Assembly (NCBI RefSeq): GCF_031998825.1
Contig: NZ_DAMACX010000021.1
Coordinates: forward strand, 1-64,000
Length of the DNA: 64,000 nt
Reading direction: 5' to 3'
DNA from: Pseudescherichia sp031998825
Lineage (GTDB): Bacteria > Pseudomonadota > Gammaproteobacteria > Enterobacterales > Enterobacteriaceae
The translations under genes and the position numbers were made by a program. The notes beneath the pieces are model-generated. The model saw only the letters and a list, made by a program, of their open reading frames with translations. It ran no database searches and was not told the DNA's origin. This document shows positions 35,086-43,662 of this stretch, piece after piece (within the stretch, counting starts at the first letter, position 1; the number at the start of each line of letters is the position of its first letter).

Positions 35086-35216
35086 TAGGTCAGCTTACGT
35101 GTCTCATTTAAGACTCTATTATCATTCTGCTTCGGGAGATAAGACGGACAGGGTTTATAGAGTAGCGGGCAGCTGTATTCGCGCCAGTCCTGCGGAGGCA
35201 AGCCTGGCTTTACGAT

Positions 35217-35696
35217 CTATTTTTCTGCAAATTTCAGCAATGCATCGCCATCAAGGCGGTAGCGTACCCATTCACTTTGCGGAAGTGCGCCGATGCTGAG
35301 GTAAAAATCGATAGAGGGCTGGTTCCAGTCGAGAACGCTCCACTCCAGGCGGCCACATTGCCGGGTAACCGCGCACTGAGCGATATATTTCAGCAGCGCT
35401 TTGCCGGCACCTTTACCGCGGTACTCCGGAGAAATATAAAGATCCTCCATGTAGATGCCGTTACGCCCAAGCCAGGTGGAGTAGCTGGTGAAGAAAACGG
35501 CATAGCCCACCGTTTTTCCATCGATCTCACAGATTAACGCCTCGGTTTTGCTTTCCGGATCAAACAGCGTTTTGCCGATCTCCTCGGGCGTAGTCACTAC
35601 CTCTTCCGGTGCTTTTTCGTATACCGCTAGCTCATAGATCATGTCGTAAATAGCATTAGCGTCTGTCGGGCGTGCCTGGCGAATCGTGATACTCAT
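35217..35696 (-). CDS. GNAT acetyltransferase, spermidine/spermine N1-acetyltransferase-like
   Basis: A 159-residue GNAT-fold enzyme. The acetyl-CoA-binding motif A is visible as YISPEYRGKGAGKALL (about residues 82-97). The region LEWSVLDWNQPSIDFYLSIGA resembles the SSAT/diamine acetyltransferase group, so small amines may be substrates; this is inference. ATG 35696 was chosen because AGGA lies 7 bases upstream; the longer frame from 35747 lacks similarity. Confidence 0.82.
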   Translation of the reverse strand: MSITIRQARPTDANAIYDMIYELAVYEKAPEEVVTTPEEIGKTLFDPESKTEALICEIDGKTVGYAVFFTSYSTWLGRNGIYMEDLYISPEYRGKGAGKALLKYIAQCAVTRQCGRLEWSVLDWNQPSIDFYLSIGALPQSEWVRYRLDGDALLKFAEK

Positions 35697-35871
35697 CCGT
35701 TTTTCCTGTGATCTTATGTATTGAAGCAAATTGCTGGTACTCAGCATAAAGGATACCTAACATTTATGCAGCACGTCCGTGAGTAGGATAGATGCGTTAA
35801 TGCAGCAGCCGGTACCGGTTACCGACTGCTGGTTATTGTTACGCAGTCTATTAACTGGCAAGCGACGGAAT

Positions 35872-37257
35872 TTATGCTGACTGAACTGAACCTGTCAGAT
35901 CAACATACCAGCCATCATCCTCACGGGTAACAGCACGAATAACCCAGTCCGTGGGGGCATCTGAATTAAGCGTCACGTTCAGCTCACCGGATGATGTCTG
36001 CTCAACCACTATTCCGCACTCACCTGACCATGTGACCACCGATCCGTCTTCGCTTAAGGACCCATAGCGGAGGTCGCACTCCTGGGAGCCAGAAGCCGCA
36101 TAGCTTACCGGGCAAAGCAGCCCCGGTTGGGTATCTGGCTTACTCATGCAGAAACTTACATACTGATTGAGGTGGAGTTGTAAAAGAGGAGTAATAAAAG
36201 TGCTTTGCAAAACAAAACCTTGCCAGTAGCCAGGATTGGCAGCATTATTCAAACGAATAAAAACAGGGATTACATCTGTAGCAAACAGGGCCTGAACAGA
36301 GGTTGCCAGGGTATTATTCAATGCAGCAGGAACATTATCGACACCCTGATTGGTAATAAGATTTCGATACTGGTTGAAGTTAAAATCAACACCCCCTTCC
36401 GGATAAGGCGTGTTAAACCATAAAAAGGACGCGTTGTAAGCACTGTAAATGCTCACTGATTTATAAAACCAGTTGTTATAACTATCTTTTAAATCAAAGG
36501 TAACTGCATTGATACAGGTCTCGATATTCCCTCGATACTCTTCCTGATCATAAGCGTAACAGTGGCTATAGTCCGTCACAAGGTATTCAAAATGTACAAT
36601 AAAGTGGTTTTGGTCTATTTTTTCAATGGTTGCTGGCAGGTCGGTAAAATCAGGAAAGAGCGTAATGGTTCCTTTTGAAGGGTCGTAACTTACTGTTATC
36701 TCATCAAATTCGCCGTAAGATGATTTGTCTGCTTGCGGGAATTCCAGACTGGATGCCTCTGGGGCGACAATCGCTGTAGAAGACAACAAACTCTCCGCAT
36801 TTAATATTGCCAGCACGGCAGGCGTACCTTGCTGCGTATCATTAAAAGCGCACTGAGTATCCAGAGTAAATGGCGCTGAAAGTGTGGTCTTGATGATTGT
36901 TTCAAAGCCACGCATTTTGTTAATAACGTCCATGCTGACAATGATATCATCGGTTAACAAAACCGCTGCATCTACGCTGACGACTCCATCTATGCCCTGG
37001 GTCAGGCGTGTTAAATCTGCTATATCTTCATTTACAAAAAATTCTTTTCTGAAAAAGTTATAATATTGTTCATCTCCTGTATTATAACGTACGTTTGCAT
37101 AAAATTTATAACCATTAATTTTTACAGAGCGATAACTCCAGACGCTGTTAGAAAATAGCGATAACGCTTCATGGGCGGGGACGCTCACTGCATCGCCCTG
37201 AAAATCGGTTTCGCTGTAAAAAATCATATCTCGATAGGCTTGAAAATTAAGTGACAT
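35872..37257 (-). CDS. Two-module beta-gamma-crystallin-like protein, function unknown
   Basis: A 461-residue protein without signal peptide or membrane span. It has two related halves. The first begins with a crystallin-type Greek-key motif (IFYSETDFQGDAVSV then SNSVWSYRSVKI, about residues 12-47). The second begins at about residue 230 (CYAYDQEEYRGNIE then FYKSVSIYS). The second half then runs through DVIPVFIRL (near 328) and GSVVTWSG (near 405), which line up with VPVFVQL and GTVTW in the proteins at 45207 and 47774. It is the third paralogue of that family, 8 kb away on the same strand. Six cysteines lie in its C-terminal half. Upstream it shares a CCCGGAAACT element with the gene at 50367. 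Confidence 0.7.
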   Translation of the reverse strand: MSLNFQAYRDMIFYSETDFQGDAVSVPAHEALSLFSNSVWSYRSVKINGYKFYANVRYNTGDEQYYNFFRKEFFVNEDIADLTRLTQGIDGVVSVDAAVLLTDDIIVSMDVINKMRGFETIIKTTLSAPFTLDTQCAFNDTQQGTPAVLAILNAESLLSSTAIVAPEASSLEFPQADKSSYGEFDEITVSYDPSKGTITLFPDFTDLPATIEKIDQNHFIVHFEYLVTDYSHCYAYDQEEYRGNIETCINAVTFDLKDSYNNWFYKSVSIYSAYNASFLWFNTPYPEGGVDFNFNQYRNLITNQGVDNVPAALNNTLATSVQALFATDVIPVFIRLNNAANPGYWQGFVLQSTFITPLLQLHLNQYVSFCMSKPDTQPGLLCPVSYAASGSQECDLRYGSLSEDGSVVTWSGECGIVVEQTSSGELNVTLNSDAPTDWVIRAVTREDDGWYVDLTGSVQSA

Positions 37258-37420
37258 AAATGACTCCTGTTGCTTGAATGAATTCCCGATGAACAGATCA
37301 CCCGGAAACTCACTTTGTCACGGCAGGAGTAGGTAAATTGACTCTTAATTGCGCTGCTTAGGATGATAACAAATGCGTATTTAGCGAGAGTCACAGAGCG
37401 GCTGGCGATGCATCGAAAGC

Positions 37421-37446
37421 AAAAACCCCGCCGAAGCGGGGTTTTT
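37421..37446 (-). terminator. Terminator of the minus-strand tRNA-Asn gene
   Basis: An 11-bp perfect stem (AAAAACCCCGC / GCGGGGTTTTT) with a CGAA loop directly follows the 3' end of the tRNA on the minus strand. Confidence 0.9.
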
Positions 37447-37448
37447 AG

Positions 37449-37556
37449 AATTTGGCTCCTCTGACTGGACTCGAACCAGTGACATACGGATTAACAGTCC
37501 GCCGTTCTACCGACTGAACTACAGAGGAATCGTGTGAACGCAGCGAATATTAGCGG
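37449..37556 (-). repeat. Left arm of a 108-bp inverted repeat around yeeO
   Basis: This segment, which contains the tRNA-Asn gene and about 28 bases of its upstream region (CGTTCACACGATT), is an inverted copy of 39263-39370. Only a few mismatches occur, outside the tRNA. Confidence 0.85.
37453..37528 (-). tRNA. tRNA-Asn (GTT)
   Basis: A 76-nt tRNA on the minus strand starting TCCTCTG, with anticodon loop CTGTTAATC (anticodon GTT), T-loop GGTTCGAGTCC and encoded CCA. It is identical over its length to the copy at 39291 and in inverted orientation to it. Confidence 0.97.
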
Positions 37557-37734
37557 CATAAAAATTTTTGTCAAACCCCATTTTAATCAACAGGGTTTGT
37601 CTGCTGCTTCTCTCACCACTCTGATGCTTTTCGCAACAAAATCTGCGCAAAATACTTTGCAGGATCGGCATTTCTCCCTCATCATTTGAAATGAAGTTTC
37701 AACTTTCTCTCTCGCACTCTCGCTAAGGTCCATT

Positions 37735-39168
37735 TTGAACGTCACTGCCGCTCTACGACAGGCCGTCGTACGCACGTCCTGGTATAAAAAACGCAATAGT
37801 TACCGAGTCCTTTTTTGGCGTGAGATCACTCCGCTGGCGGTACCTATTTTTCTGGAAAATACCTGCGTACTGCTAATGGGGGTGCTTAGCACCTTTCTGG
37901 TCAGCTGGCTGGGTAAAGAGGCGATGGCAGGCGTAGGCCTTGCCGATAGCTTCAATATGGTAGTGATGGCATTTTTCGCCGCGATTGACCTTGGGACCAC
38001 TGTGGTTGTCGCCTTCAGCCTGGGCAAGCGCGATCGGCGGCGGGCACGGGCGGCAGCGCGACAGTCGCTGGTGATCATGACCCTGTTTGCGGCGGTACTT
38101 GCGGCGGTCATTCACTACTTTGGCGCGCAGATTATTGACGTTGTCGCAGGAGAGGCGACGCCGGAGGTTAAAGCGCTGGCGCTGACCTATCTGGAGCTGA
38201 CGGTGCTTAGCTACCCGGCGGCAGCGATTGCCCTGATCGGCAGCGGGGCGCTGCGCGGGGCAGGGAATACCAAAATCCCGTTATTGATTAACGGCGGTAT
38301 GAACATTCTCAATATCATTATCAGTAGCGCACTGATCTACGGCGTCTTCTCCTGGCCTGGACTGGGATTTGCCGGAGCCGGACTGGGTTTGACTATCTCC
38401 CGCTATATCGGTGCGGTGGCGATTATCTGGGTGCTGATGATTGGCTTCAACCCGGCGCTGCGAATTACCCTCAAAAGCTATTTTAAGCCGCTTAATTTCG
38501 CCATTATCTGGGAGGTGATGGGGATTGGCGTTCCGGCCAGCATCGAGTCAGTGCTTTTTAACAGCGGCAAGCTGCTGACGCAGATCTTTGTAGCGGGAAT
38601 GGGCACTAACGTTATCGCCGGTAACTTTATTGCCTTCTCCGTGGCGGCATTGATCAACCTGCCGGGGAATGCGCTCGGCTCTGCTTCAACGATCATCACC
38701 GGCAGGCGGCTGGGTAAAGGGCAGATCGGCCAGGCCGAACGCCAGCTGCGCCATGTTTTTTGGCTTTCGACTATTGGCCTGACCTGTATCGCCTGGTTCA
38801 GCGCGCCGTTTGCGGGGCTGCTGGCCTCGTTCTACACCCCGGAGCCGGATGTGCAAGAGGTCGTGAAAATTCTGCTCTGGCTTAACGCCGCCTTTATGCC
38901 GATCTGGGCAGCCTCGTGGGTGCTGCCGGCAGGGCAGAAGGGCGCGCGTGACGCTCGCTTTGCGATGTGGGTCTCCATGCTCGGCATGTGGGGCTGCCGC
39001 GTTGTTGCAGGCTATACGCTGGGCGTGGTGCTGGGGATGGGCGTGGTTGGCGTCTGGCTAGGGATGTTCCTCGACTGGGCGGTGCGCGGGGTGCTTTTTT
39101 ACTGGCGTATGATCAGCGGTCGCTGGTTATGGAAATATCCACGTGCCAAACGGCAAAAAACACAGTAA
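37735..39168 (+). CDS. yeeO: MATE-family efflux protein YeeO
   Basis: A 477-residue multidrug and toxin extrusion-type transporter with about 12 membrane spans. E. coli YeeO exports flavins (FMN, FAD) and dipeptides; I infer the same class of substrate. WREITPLAVPIF near residue 29 and GSGALRGAGNTKIPLLING match E. coli YeeO. The start is TTG 37735 with AAGG upstream, giving MNVTAALRQ, which aligns inside the longer E. coli N-terminus. It lies between two inverted tRNA-Asn genes, the same tRNA-Asn/yeeO/tRNA-Asn context as at the E. coli 44-minute region. Confidence 0.88.
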   Translation: MNVTAALRQAVVRTSWYKKRNSYRVLFWREITPLAVPIFLENTCVLLMGVLSTFLVSWLGKEAMAGVGLADSFNMVVMAFFAAIDLGTTVVVAFSLGKRDRRRARAAARQSLVIMTLFAAVLAAVIHYFGAQIIDVVAGEATPEVKALALTYLELTVLSYPAAAIALIGSGALRGAGNTKIPLLINGGMNILNIIISSALIYGVFSWPGLGFAGAGLGLTISRYIGAVAIIWVLMIGFNPALRITLKSYFKPLNFAIIWEVMGIGVPASIESVLFNSGKLLTQIFVAGMGTNVIAGNFIAFSVAALINLPGNALGSASTIITGRRLGKGQIGQAERQLRHVFWLSTIGLTCIAWFSAPFAGLLASFYTPEPDVQEVVKILLWLNAAFMPIWAASWVLPAGQKGARDARFAMWVSMLGMWGCRVVAGYTLGVVLGMGVVGVWLGMFLDWAVRGVLFYWRMISGRWLWKYPRAKRQKTQ

Positions 39169-39262
39169 ACCATCGCAGTGTTGCTGTTTTTTGTGCGGCC
39201 TGGGGAATAATTGGGCAATCGGACGATTTTTTTAAATCACCCTTTGACAAGCCCCATCCCCG

Positions 39263-39370
39263 CCGTTAATATTCGCCCCGTTCACACGATTCCTCTGTAG
39301 TTCAGTCGGTAGAACGGCGGACTGTTAATCCGTATGTCACTGGTTCGAGTCCAGTCAGAGGAGCCAAATT
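39263..39370 (+). repeat. Right arm of a 108-bp inverted repeat around yeeO
   Basis: Inverted counterpart of 37449-37556, containing the second tRNA-Asn gene. The arms enclose about 1.7 kb with yeeO. Confidence 0.85.
39291..39366 (+). tRNA. tRNA-Asn (GTT)
   Basis: A 76-nt tRNA on the plus strand with the same sequence as the copy at 37453, anticodon GTT and encoded CCA. A strong hairpin follows at 39376. Confidence 0.97.
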
Positions 39371-39375
39371 TAAAG

Positions 39376-39400
39376 AAGCCCGCTTTTTAGCGGGCTTTTT
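39376..39400. terminator. Terminator shared by tRNA-Asn and amn
   Basis: A 9-bp perfect stem (AAGCCCGCT / AGCGGGCTT) with a T-rich loop and T run on the plus strand, between the plus-strand tRNA and the minus-strand amn. Confidence 0.85.
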
Positions 39401-39410
39401 GCTTTTCTAC

Positions 39411-40865
39411 TTACCGGAACGGTGGCTCGTTAAAGGTTCTCAGCTTACGCGAGTGCAGGCGGTCGCCCTCGGCGCGCAGCAGGTCAATCGCCCGGATCCC
39501 AATTTGCAAATGCTCGGAAATCGCCCCCTCGTAAAAACGGTTCGCCTGGCCCGGCAGCTTGATTTCGCCATGCAGCGGTTTATCAGAAACGCAGAGCAGG
39601 GTGCCGTACGGCACGCGGAAGCGATAGCCCTGGGCGGCAATGGTGGCACTCTCCATATCGATTGCTACCGCACGGCTCAGGTTAAAACGCAGGGCTGAGG
39701 CGCTATAGCGCAGCTCCCAGTTGCGATCGTCAGTGGTCACTACCGTCCCGGTACGCAGCCGCTGTTTAACTTCCTCACCGGGCATACCGCTGACCACCTT
39801 GGTGGCGTCATAGAGCGCGCGCTGCACCTCAGCAATGCTGGGGATCGGGATATCCGGCGGCAGTACCGCGTCCAGCACATGATCGTCGCGCAGATAAGCA
39901 TGCGCCAGCACGTAATCGCCAATAGACTGGCTTTCACGCAGGCCGCCGCAGTGGCCAATCATTAGCCATAGCGCGGGGCGCAGTACGGCAAGGTGATCGC
40001 AGATAGTTTTGGCATTCGACGGGCCAACACCAATATTCACCAGCGTAATACCCTCCCCATCGGCGGTGATCAGATGCCAGGCGGGCATCTGGTGCTTTTT
40101 CCATGCCAGATCGGAAATAGCCTCTTCCGGTGCTTCTGTCTCGGCGGTGATCCAGACTCCTCCCGCACACGAGAGCGCAATATAGGGGCTATCGGGATCG
40201 AGGATCTGGCTACAGCCCCAGCGCACAAACTCATCCACGTAGCGGGTGTAGTTGGTGAAGAGCACGAAGGGCTGGAAATGCTCAACAGGCGTACCGGTGT
40301 AGTGTCGCAGGCGAGCCAGCGAGAAATCGACCCGACGGGCGTCAAAGTGCGACAGCGGATAGAGTTCAGTCGGGTGAAACAGGCCGTCAGCGGTCTCATC
40401 GCCAATCTGTGCCAGCTCGGTGGTCGGGAAGTGGCGGGTCAGTCCCGCGCTCATGGAGCGATCCAGGGTCAACGCTGAGCCATCAATCACGTAGGGGTAG
40501 GGGATCTCATGCTGGGATGGCCCAACGTCAATCACGGCCCCATAATCATTGTAGAGCAGAGTTAACTGCTCCAGCAGGTAAGAACGAAACAGCCCTGGAC
40601 GCGTGATGGTAGTGGTGTAGCGACCGGAGTGGGTAAAGCGACCATAGGCGCGGGTTTTTGGCGGATTGGTGGTATTGCCATCCCAGGAGACCGACAGCTC
40701 AGGATAGACAAACTTGCCCTGGGCTCGCGTCAGGGTATCGGGTAGCGTGCCCTTTTCAATAAATGCGCCGATGGCGTCGCGGAGTGCGTTCACCGACTGC
40801 TCATAGAGCGCGTCAAGCTTCTCCAACGCCTGCTCCGGCGTCAGACCTTCGCCCTTGTTATACAT
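39411..40865 (-). CDS. amn: AMP nucleosidase
   Basis: A 484-residue cytoplasmic enzyme that hydrolyses AMP to adenine and ribose 5-phosphate, balancing purine pools. The length equals E. coli Amn. The C-terminal nucleoside-phosphorylase-like domain holds NIGVGPSNAKTICDHLAVLRP, MIGHCGGLR and AIDMESATIAAQGY. Of two adjacent ATGs the second (40863-40865) has the better spacing to AAGGAG and gives the E. coli length. In E. coli amn is also near tRNA-Asn genes and yeeO. Confidence 0.95.
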   Translation of the reverse strand: MYNKGEGLTPEQALEKLDALYEQSVNALRDAIGAFIEKGTLPDTLTRAQGKFVYPELSVSWDGNTTNPPKTRAYGRFTHSGRYTTTITRPGLFRSYLLEQLTLLYNDYGAVIDVGPSQHEIPYPYVIDGSALTLDRSMSAGLTRHFPTTELAQIGDETADGLFHPTELYPLSHFDARRVDFSLARLRHYTGTPVEHFQPFVLFTNYTRYVDEFVRWGCSQILDPDSPYIALSCAGGVWITAETEAPEEAISDLAWKKHQMPAWHLITADGEGITLVNIGVGPSNAKTICDHLAVLRPALWLMIGHCGGLRESQSIGDYVLAHAYLRDDHVLDAVLPPDIPIPSIAEVQRALYDATKVVSGMPGEEVKQRLRTGTVVTTDDRNWELRYSASALRFNLSRAVAIDMESATIAAQGYRFRVPYGTLLCVSDKPLHGEIKLPGQANRFYEGAISEHLQIGIRAIDLLRAEGDRLHSRKLRTFNEPPFR

Positions 40866-41008
40866 CATTATCTCCTTGTTCACGGGTGTGCTGACATACA
40901 CGATAGTATGTCACACGAATGTGAAACAAAAGGGTGGGGTAATTTCATACTTTAGCCTCTCCCAGGCTGCCTATACTCGTGGGACCGATCGTCGCCGGGT
41001 CTCTTTTA

Positions 41009-42175
41009 ATGTCGCTAACAGAACGTCTTTTCGCTTTTCAGCATGGAAGCCAGAACATTGTCGTCCTTCTTCTGCTCTGCATTCTCTCTCTGCCAAATCA
41101 GTACGCTTATGGCTTCTATCCGCCAGATCCCCCTGCGGAGTGCAGCAGTAGCCCAGACGATGTAGGGCGTGGACGCTGCCTGCTGGACCAGGTTTACCTG
41201 ATGGGCGACGTGGCAGCCGAAGCGGGCTTAGACAGAACGGTTTATCGGCAGCAGGCAGGCGCCGCGTTGGCACAGATCGAAGAGATGGAGGCACCTCCGG
41301 CCTGGCTGCTGGCAGAGGCACGCTTCGCCTGGGCGTGGGCCAGCGATCCGGATAACGGCGTCTTTACCGATTGGCAACGTGAAGAGGCGGACAGGCTAAC
41401 TATTGCGCACTACCAGAAGGTCTGTTTTCCCCCTTATTCAGCGACGGTCAGCGTGGAGCATGATATCGCCCAACTGATGTGCACCGTTGCCCGACAGCGT
41501 ATCCATCTGCTGGAACATGGCCTGAATCAAATTCAGCAGGATGGTGCCGGTATGAAGGCGATGCTGGAATTTATCAAACGCTATCCTCTGCTGAAAAGCG
41601 ATACGGGGCTGGATGAGGCCAACCTGCGGCAGGCGCGACGGTTAGTGGTGCTCGGCCTGGGGTTTGCTACAGCCGAGCGTGCAGAAACACAGGCCAAACA
41701 GGCGGTGGGGCTGGCCTTTTTGATGCTCTCGGTTGCGCAGGCCCAGTTTGACCAGCCGGATCGCGAAGCGGTTGCCTTTGCTGCCGATATCGTGCAGCTG
41801 GTCGATCTTGCCAGACCTCGGGATCGTTCCCGTCAGGACTACAACATCAAGCTGGTCACCCTAGGCCACCGTCTGGTTTCTGCAACGTTCCCGCCGGAAA
41901 GCCCAATCGTCGTCAATAGCAACCAGCTGCAGACGGACATGAATATTGATATCGCGTTGGATCCTGTCTATCCGCCCACCCTGCGTAGCGCGGCGGCAGC
42001 TGAGGCGAAGGTACTGGTAGACAATTTAACCCAGAACGCTCTACAGCAGAGAGAGTATGCCACGCAAAGGGAGCGGCTGGAGGTGGTGCAAACGCTCTTT
42101 GAGCGGCTGGAGCAGTATAAGCCAGAGCCGGAGCAGCACCCGGAGTTCGCCGCCGTCTGTCCTATCAACCTATAA
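41009..42175 (+). CDS. Putative exported protein of unknown function
   Basis: A 388-residue protein that I do not recognise. A hydrophobic stretch at residues 16-29 followed by a small-residue region (QYAYG) suggests a signal peptide or membrane anchor. The rest is soluble and largely helical, with many Ala, Gln and Leu and a few conserved-looking Trp/Cys near the N-terminus (CSSSPDDVGRGRC). No catalytic motif was found. ATG 41009 is preferred; GTG 40979 is in frame but has no better ribosome site. It is divergent from amn and followed by a hairpin. Confidence 0.65.
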   Translation: MSLTERLFAFQHGSQNIVVLLLLCILSLPNQYAYGFYPPDPPAECSSSPDDVGRGRCLLDQVYLMGDVAAEAGLDRTVYRQQAGAALAQIEEMEAPPAWLLAEARFAWAWASDPDNGVFTDWQREEADRLTIAHYQKVCFPPYSATVSVEHDIAQLMCTVARQRIHLLEHGLNQIQQDGAGMKAMLEFIKRYPLLKSDTGLDEANLRQARRLVVLGLGFATAERAETQAKQAVGLAFLMLSVAQAQFDQPDREAVAFAADIVQLVDLARPRDRSRQDYNIKLVTLGHRLVSATFPPESPIVVNSNQLQTDMNIDIALDPVYPPTLRSAAAAEAKVLVDNLTQNALQQREYATQRERLEVVQTLFERLEQYKPEPEQHPEFAAVCPINL

Positions 42176-42177
42176 AA

Positions 42178-42200
42178 AAACCGGCCAGAACGGCCGGTTT
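42178..42200. terminator. Terminator between convergent genes
   Basis: A 9-bp perfect stem (AAACCGGCC / GGCCGGTTT) lies right after the stop of the gene at 41009 and just past the stop of the minus-strand 46-residue gene. A runs on the left also serve the minus strand. Confidence 0.8.
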
Positions 42201-42205
42201 GTGCA

Positions 42206-42346
42206 TCAGATTTTGCAGGCGTCGCCGCAGTCATCGTCGGCAACGATCGCCTGCGCTTTTTTATCCGCGTCTTCCAGACGTTCCGCGTTGCGCTCCTGCG
42301 CTTCGTCAAGCCCGGCAAACTCCAGGTTGTCGAGATCAATTTCCAT
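42206..42346 (-). CDS. Small acidic protein, 46 residues
   Basis: The minus-strand frame ATG 42346 to TGA 42206 encodes MEIDLDNLEFAGLDEAQERN and onward, ending DDDCGDACKI. It is strongly acidic and helical with a C-x3-C pair near the C-terminus. AGGGG lies 6 bases before the ATG, and the stop falls next to a terminator, so it looks like a real gene. It has no signal peptide. I cannot assign a function. It lies 91 bases downstream of the MscS-like gene on the same strand and might share its transcript. Confidence 0.7.
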   Translation of the reverse strand: MEIDLDNLEFAGLDEAQERNAERLEDADKKAQAIVADDDCGDACKI

Positions 42347-42437
42347 TAGCTACCCCTTTTAAAAGCCGATTGAACGGATACTTTAGCATTATATGCCATC
42401 CGTTCGGGATGGCGAGAAATGCTAACCTGCACCTGAA

Positions 42438-43556
42438 TCACGCCTCCTTAGGCCAGCGCTGCATGGCGACAGGGAACGGCGTCGCCTCAGGCTGGGCAGG
42501 CGTTCTGACGACGAGGCTCGGCAGCGCCAGCTCGATCTCATGTTCATTCAGCTTTTCAATAATTCGAATATTGATCTCCTGCTGAATATCCATGTACTTG
42601 TTGTAGTCCGCCGTATTCACTATATGCACGACCTCGAAGGTCAGGCGGTCCGCATTAAACGCCAGCAGATGAGCACGGTCGAATTTCGTTTCGCCTACCT
42701 CAGTAATAATCGTTTTTACCATGTCGCCGATAATGCGCAGCTTTTCCGGCGGCGTGGCGAGGGCGACGCCAAAGGTAAAGACGATACGGCGGGTCTGCAT
42801 ACGCTTATAGTTGTGAATGGTCTGCTGCAGCAGCTGGGCGTTGGCGCAGACAATCTGCTCGCCGCTGAGGCTGCGAATGCGCGTAGTTTTCAGCCCTATA
42901 TGCTCAATAGTGCCGGCAACATCGTTAAACACCACAAAGTCGCCGATCTCAAAGGGCTTATCGAAACCGATCGACAGGGAGGCGAAGACATCACTCAGCA
43001 CGGTTTGCACCGCCAGGGCGATAGCAATACCGCCGACGCCAAGGCTGGCAACCAGCGCGGTAATATCGACGCCGATATTCGCCAGAATCGACAGCAGCAT
43101 CATTGACCAGACCACGACGCGGAGGATCATCCCCAGGATCACCATCGTCACCGGATTCTTATTGGATCCTGGCGCATAGAGCAGATGACGCATCCATGAC
43201 TGCACGCCTTGGTCGAGCCAGATGGCAACCTGAATGGCAATAACGAAAAACCAGATGTGGGAAACCGTTGAGAACAGGCGGTCAGGCAGGTCAACGAAGC
43301 GCAGGCTGAAAAGAAAAGCCGCTATGAACAGCAGAACCTTATTGGTTCGTTTTAATATGTCGAAAGCAATAAAGTGCGGGCGCGCGTTGCTACCCTCTTT
43401 TTTGCTGGCCTGCTGGATAGTTTTATAGACAAAGCTCAGCAGACGGTTCGTCAGCCAGTAGGTAAGCAGAGTGACAAAAAAGACGATAGCCAGATTGATC
43501 CAAAAAGCGGGGGACATCAACACCGTCACGATGTTTAGCCGTGCCAAATACTCCAT
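42438..43556 (-). CDS. MscS-family mechanosensitive channel
   Basis: A 372-residue inner-membrane protein with about five predicted spans. The pore helix and beta-domain signature of MscS are clear: GVGGIAIALAVQTVLSDVFA (about residues 174-193), then FDKPFEIGDFVVFNDVAGTIEHIG and TTRIRSLSGEQIVCANAQL. It should open under membrane tension during osmotic downshock. It is not the E. coli YnaI or YbdG sequence as I recall them, so no symbol is given. Confidence 0.88.
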   Translation of the reverse strand: MEYLARLNIVTVLMSPAFWINLAIVFFVTLLTYWLTNRLLSFVYKTIQQASKKEGSNARPHFIAFDILKRTNKVLLFIAAFLFSLRFVDLPDRLFSTVSHIWFFVIAIQVAIWLDQGVQSWMRHLLYAPGSNKNPVTMVILGMILRVVVWSMMLLSILANIGVDITALVASLGVGGIAIALAVQTVLSDVFASLSIGFDKPFEIGDFVVFNDVAGTIEHIGLKTTRIRSLSGEQIVCANAQLLQQTIHNYKRMQTRRIVFTFGVALATPPEKLRIIGDMVKTIITEVGETKFDRAHLLAFNADRLTFEVVHIVNTADYNKYMDIQQEINIRIIEKLNEHEIELALPSLVVRTPAQPEATPFPVAMQRWPKEA

Positions 43557-43662
43557 TTTACCTCCAGTTTATAGCGCAAGAACACTACAGTATAGACAGT
43601 GGAGTAAGCCCTGGCCGGAGAGCAGTTTGCCAGGCGGTGAAAAGCCAGCCTGGCAAGTTAAT

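Noticed and set aside
35015..35299. 94-codon frame overlapping the end of the 208-residue protein gene
   Set aside because: It shares most of its length with the real frames of that gene and of the GNAT gene on the other strand, and has no ribosome site.
42199..42585. 128-codon plus-strand frame across the gap before the MscS-like gene
   Set aside because: It runs antisense to both the 46-residue gene and the MscS-like gene and begins inside a terminator.
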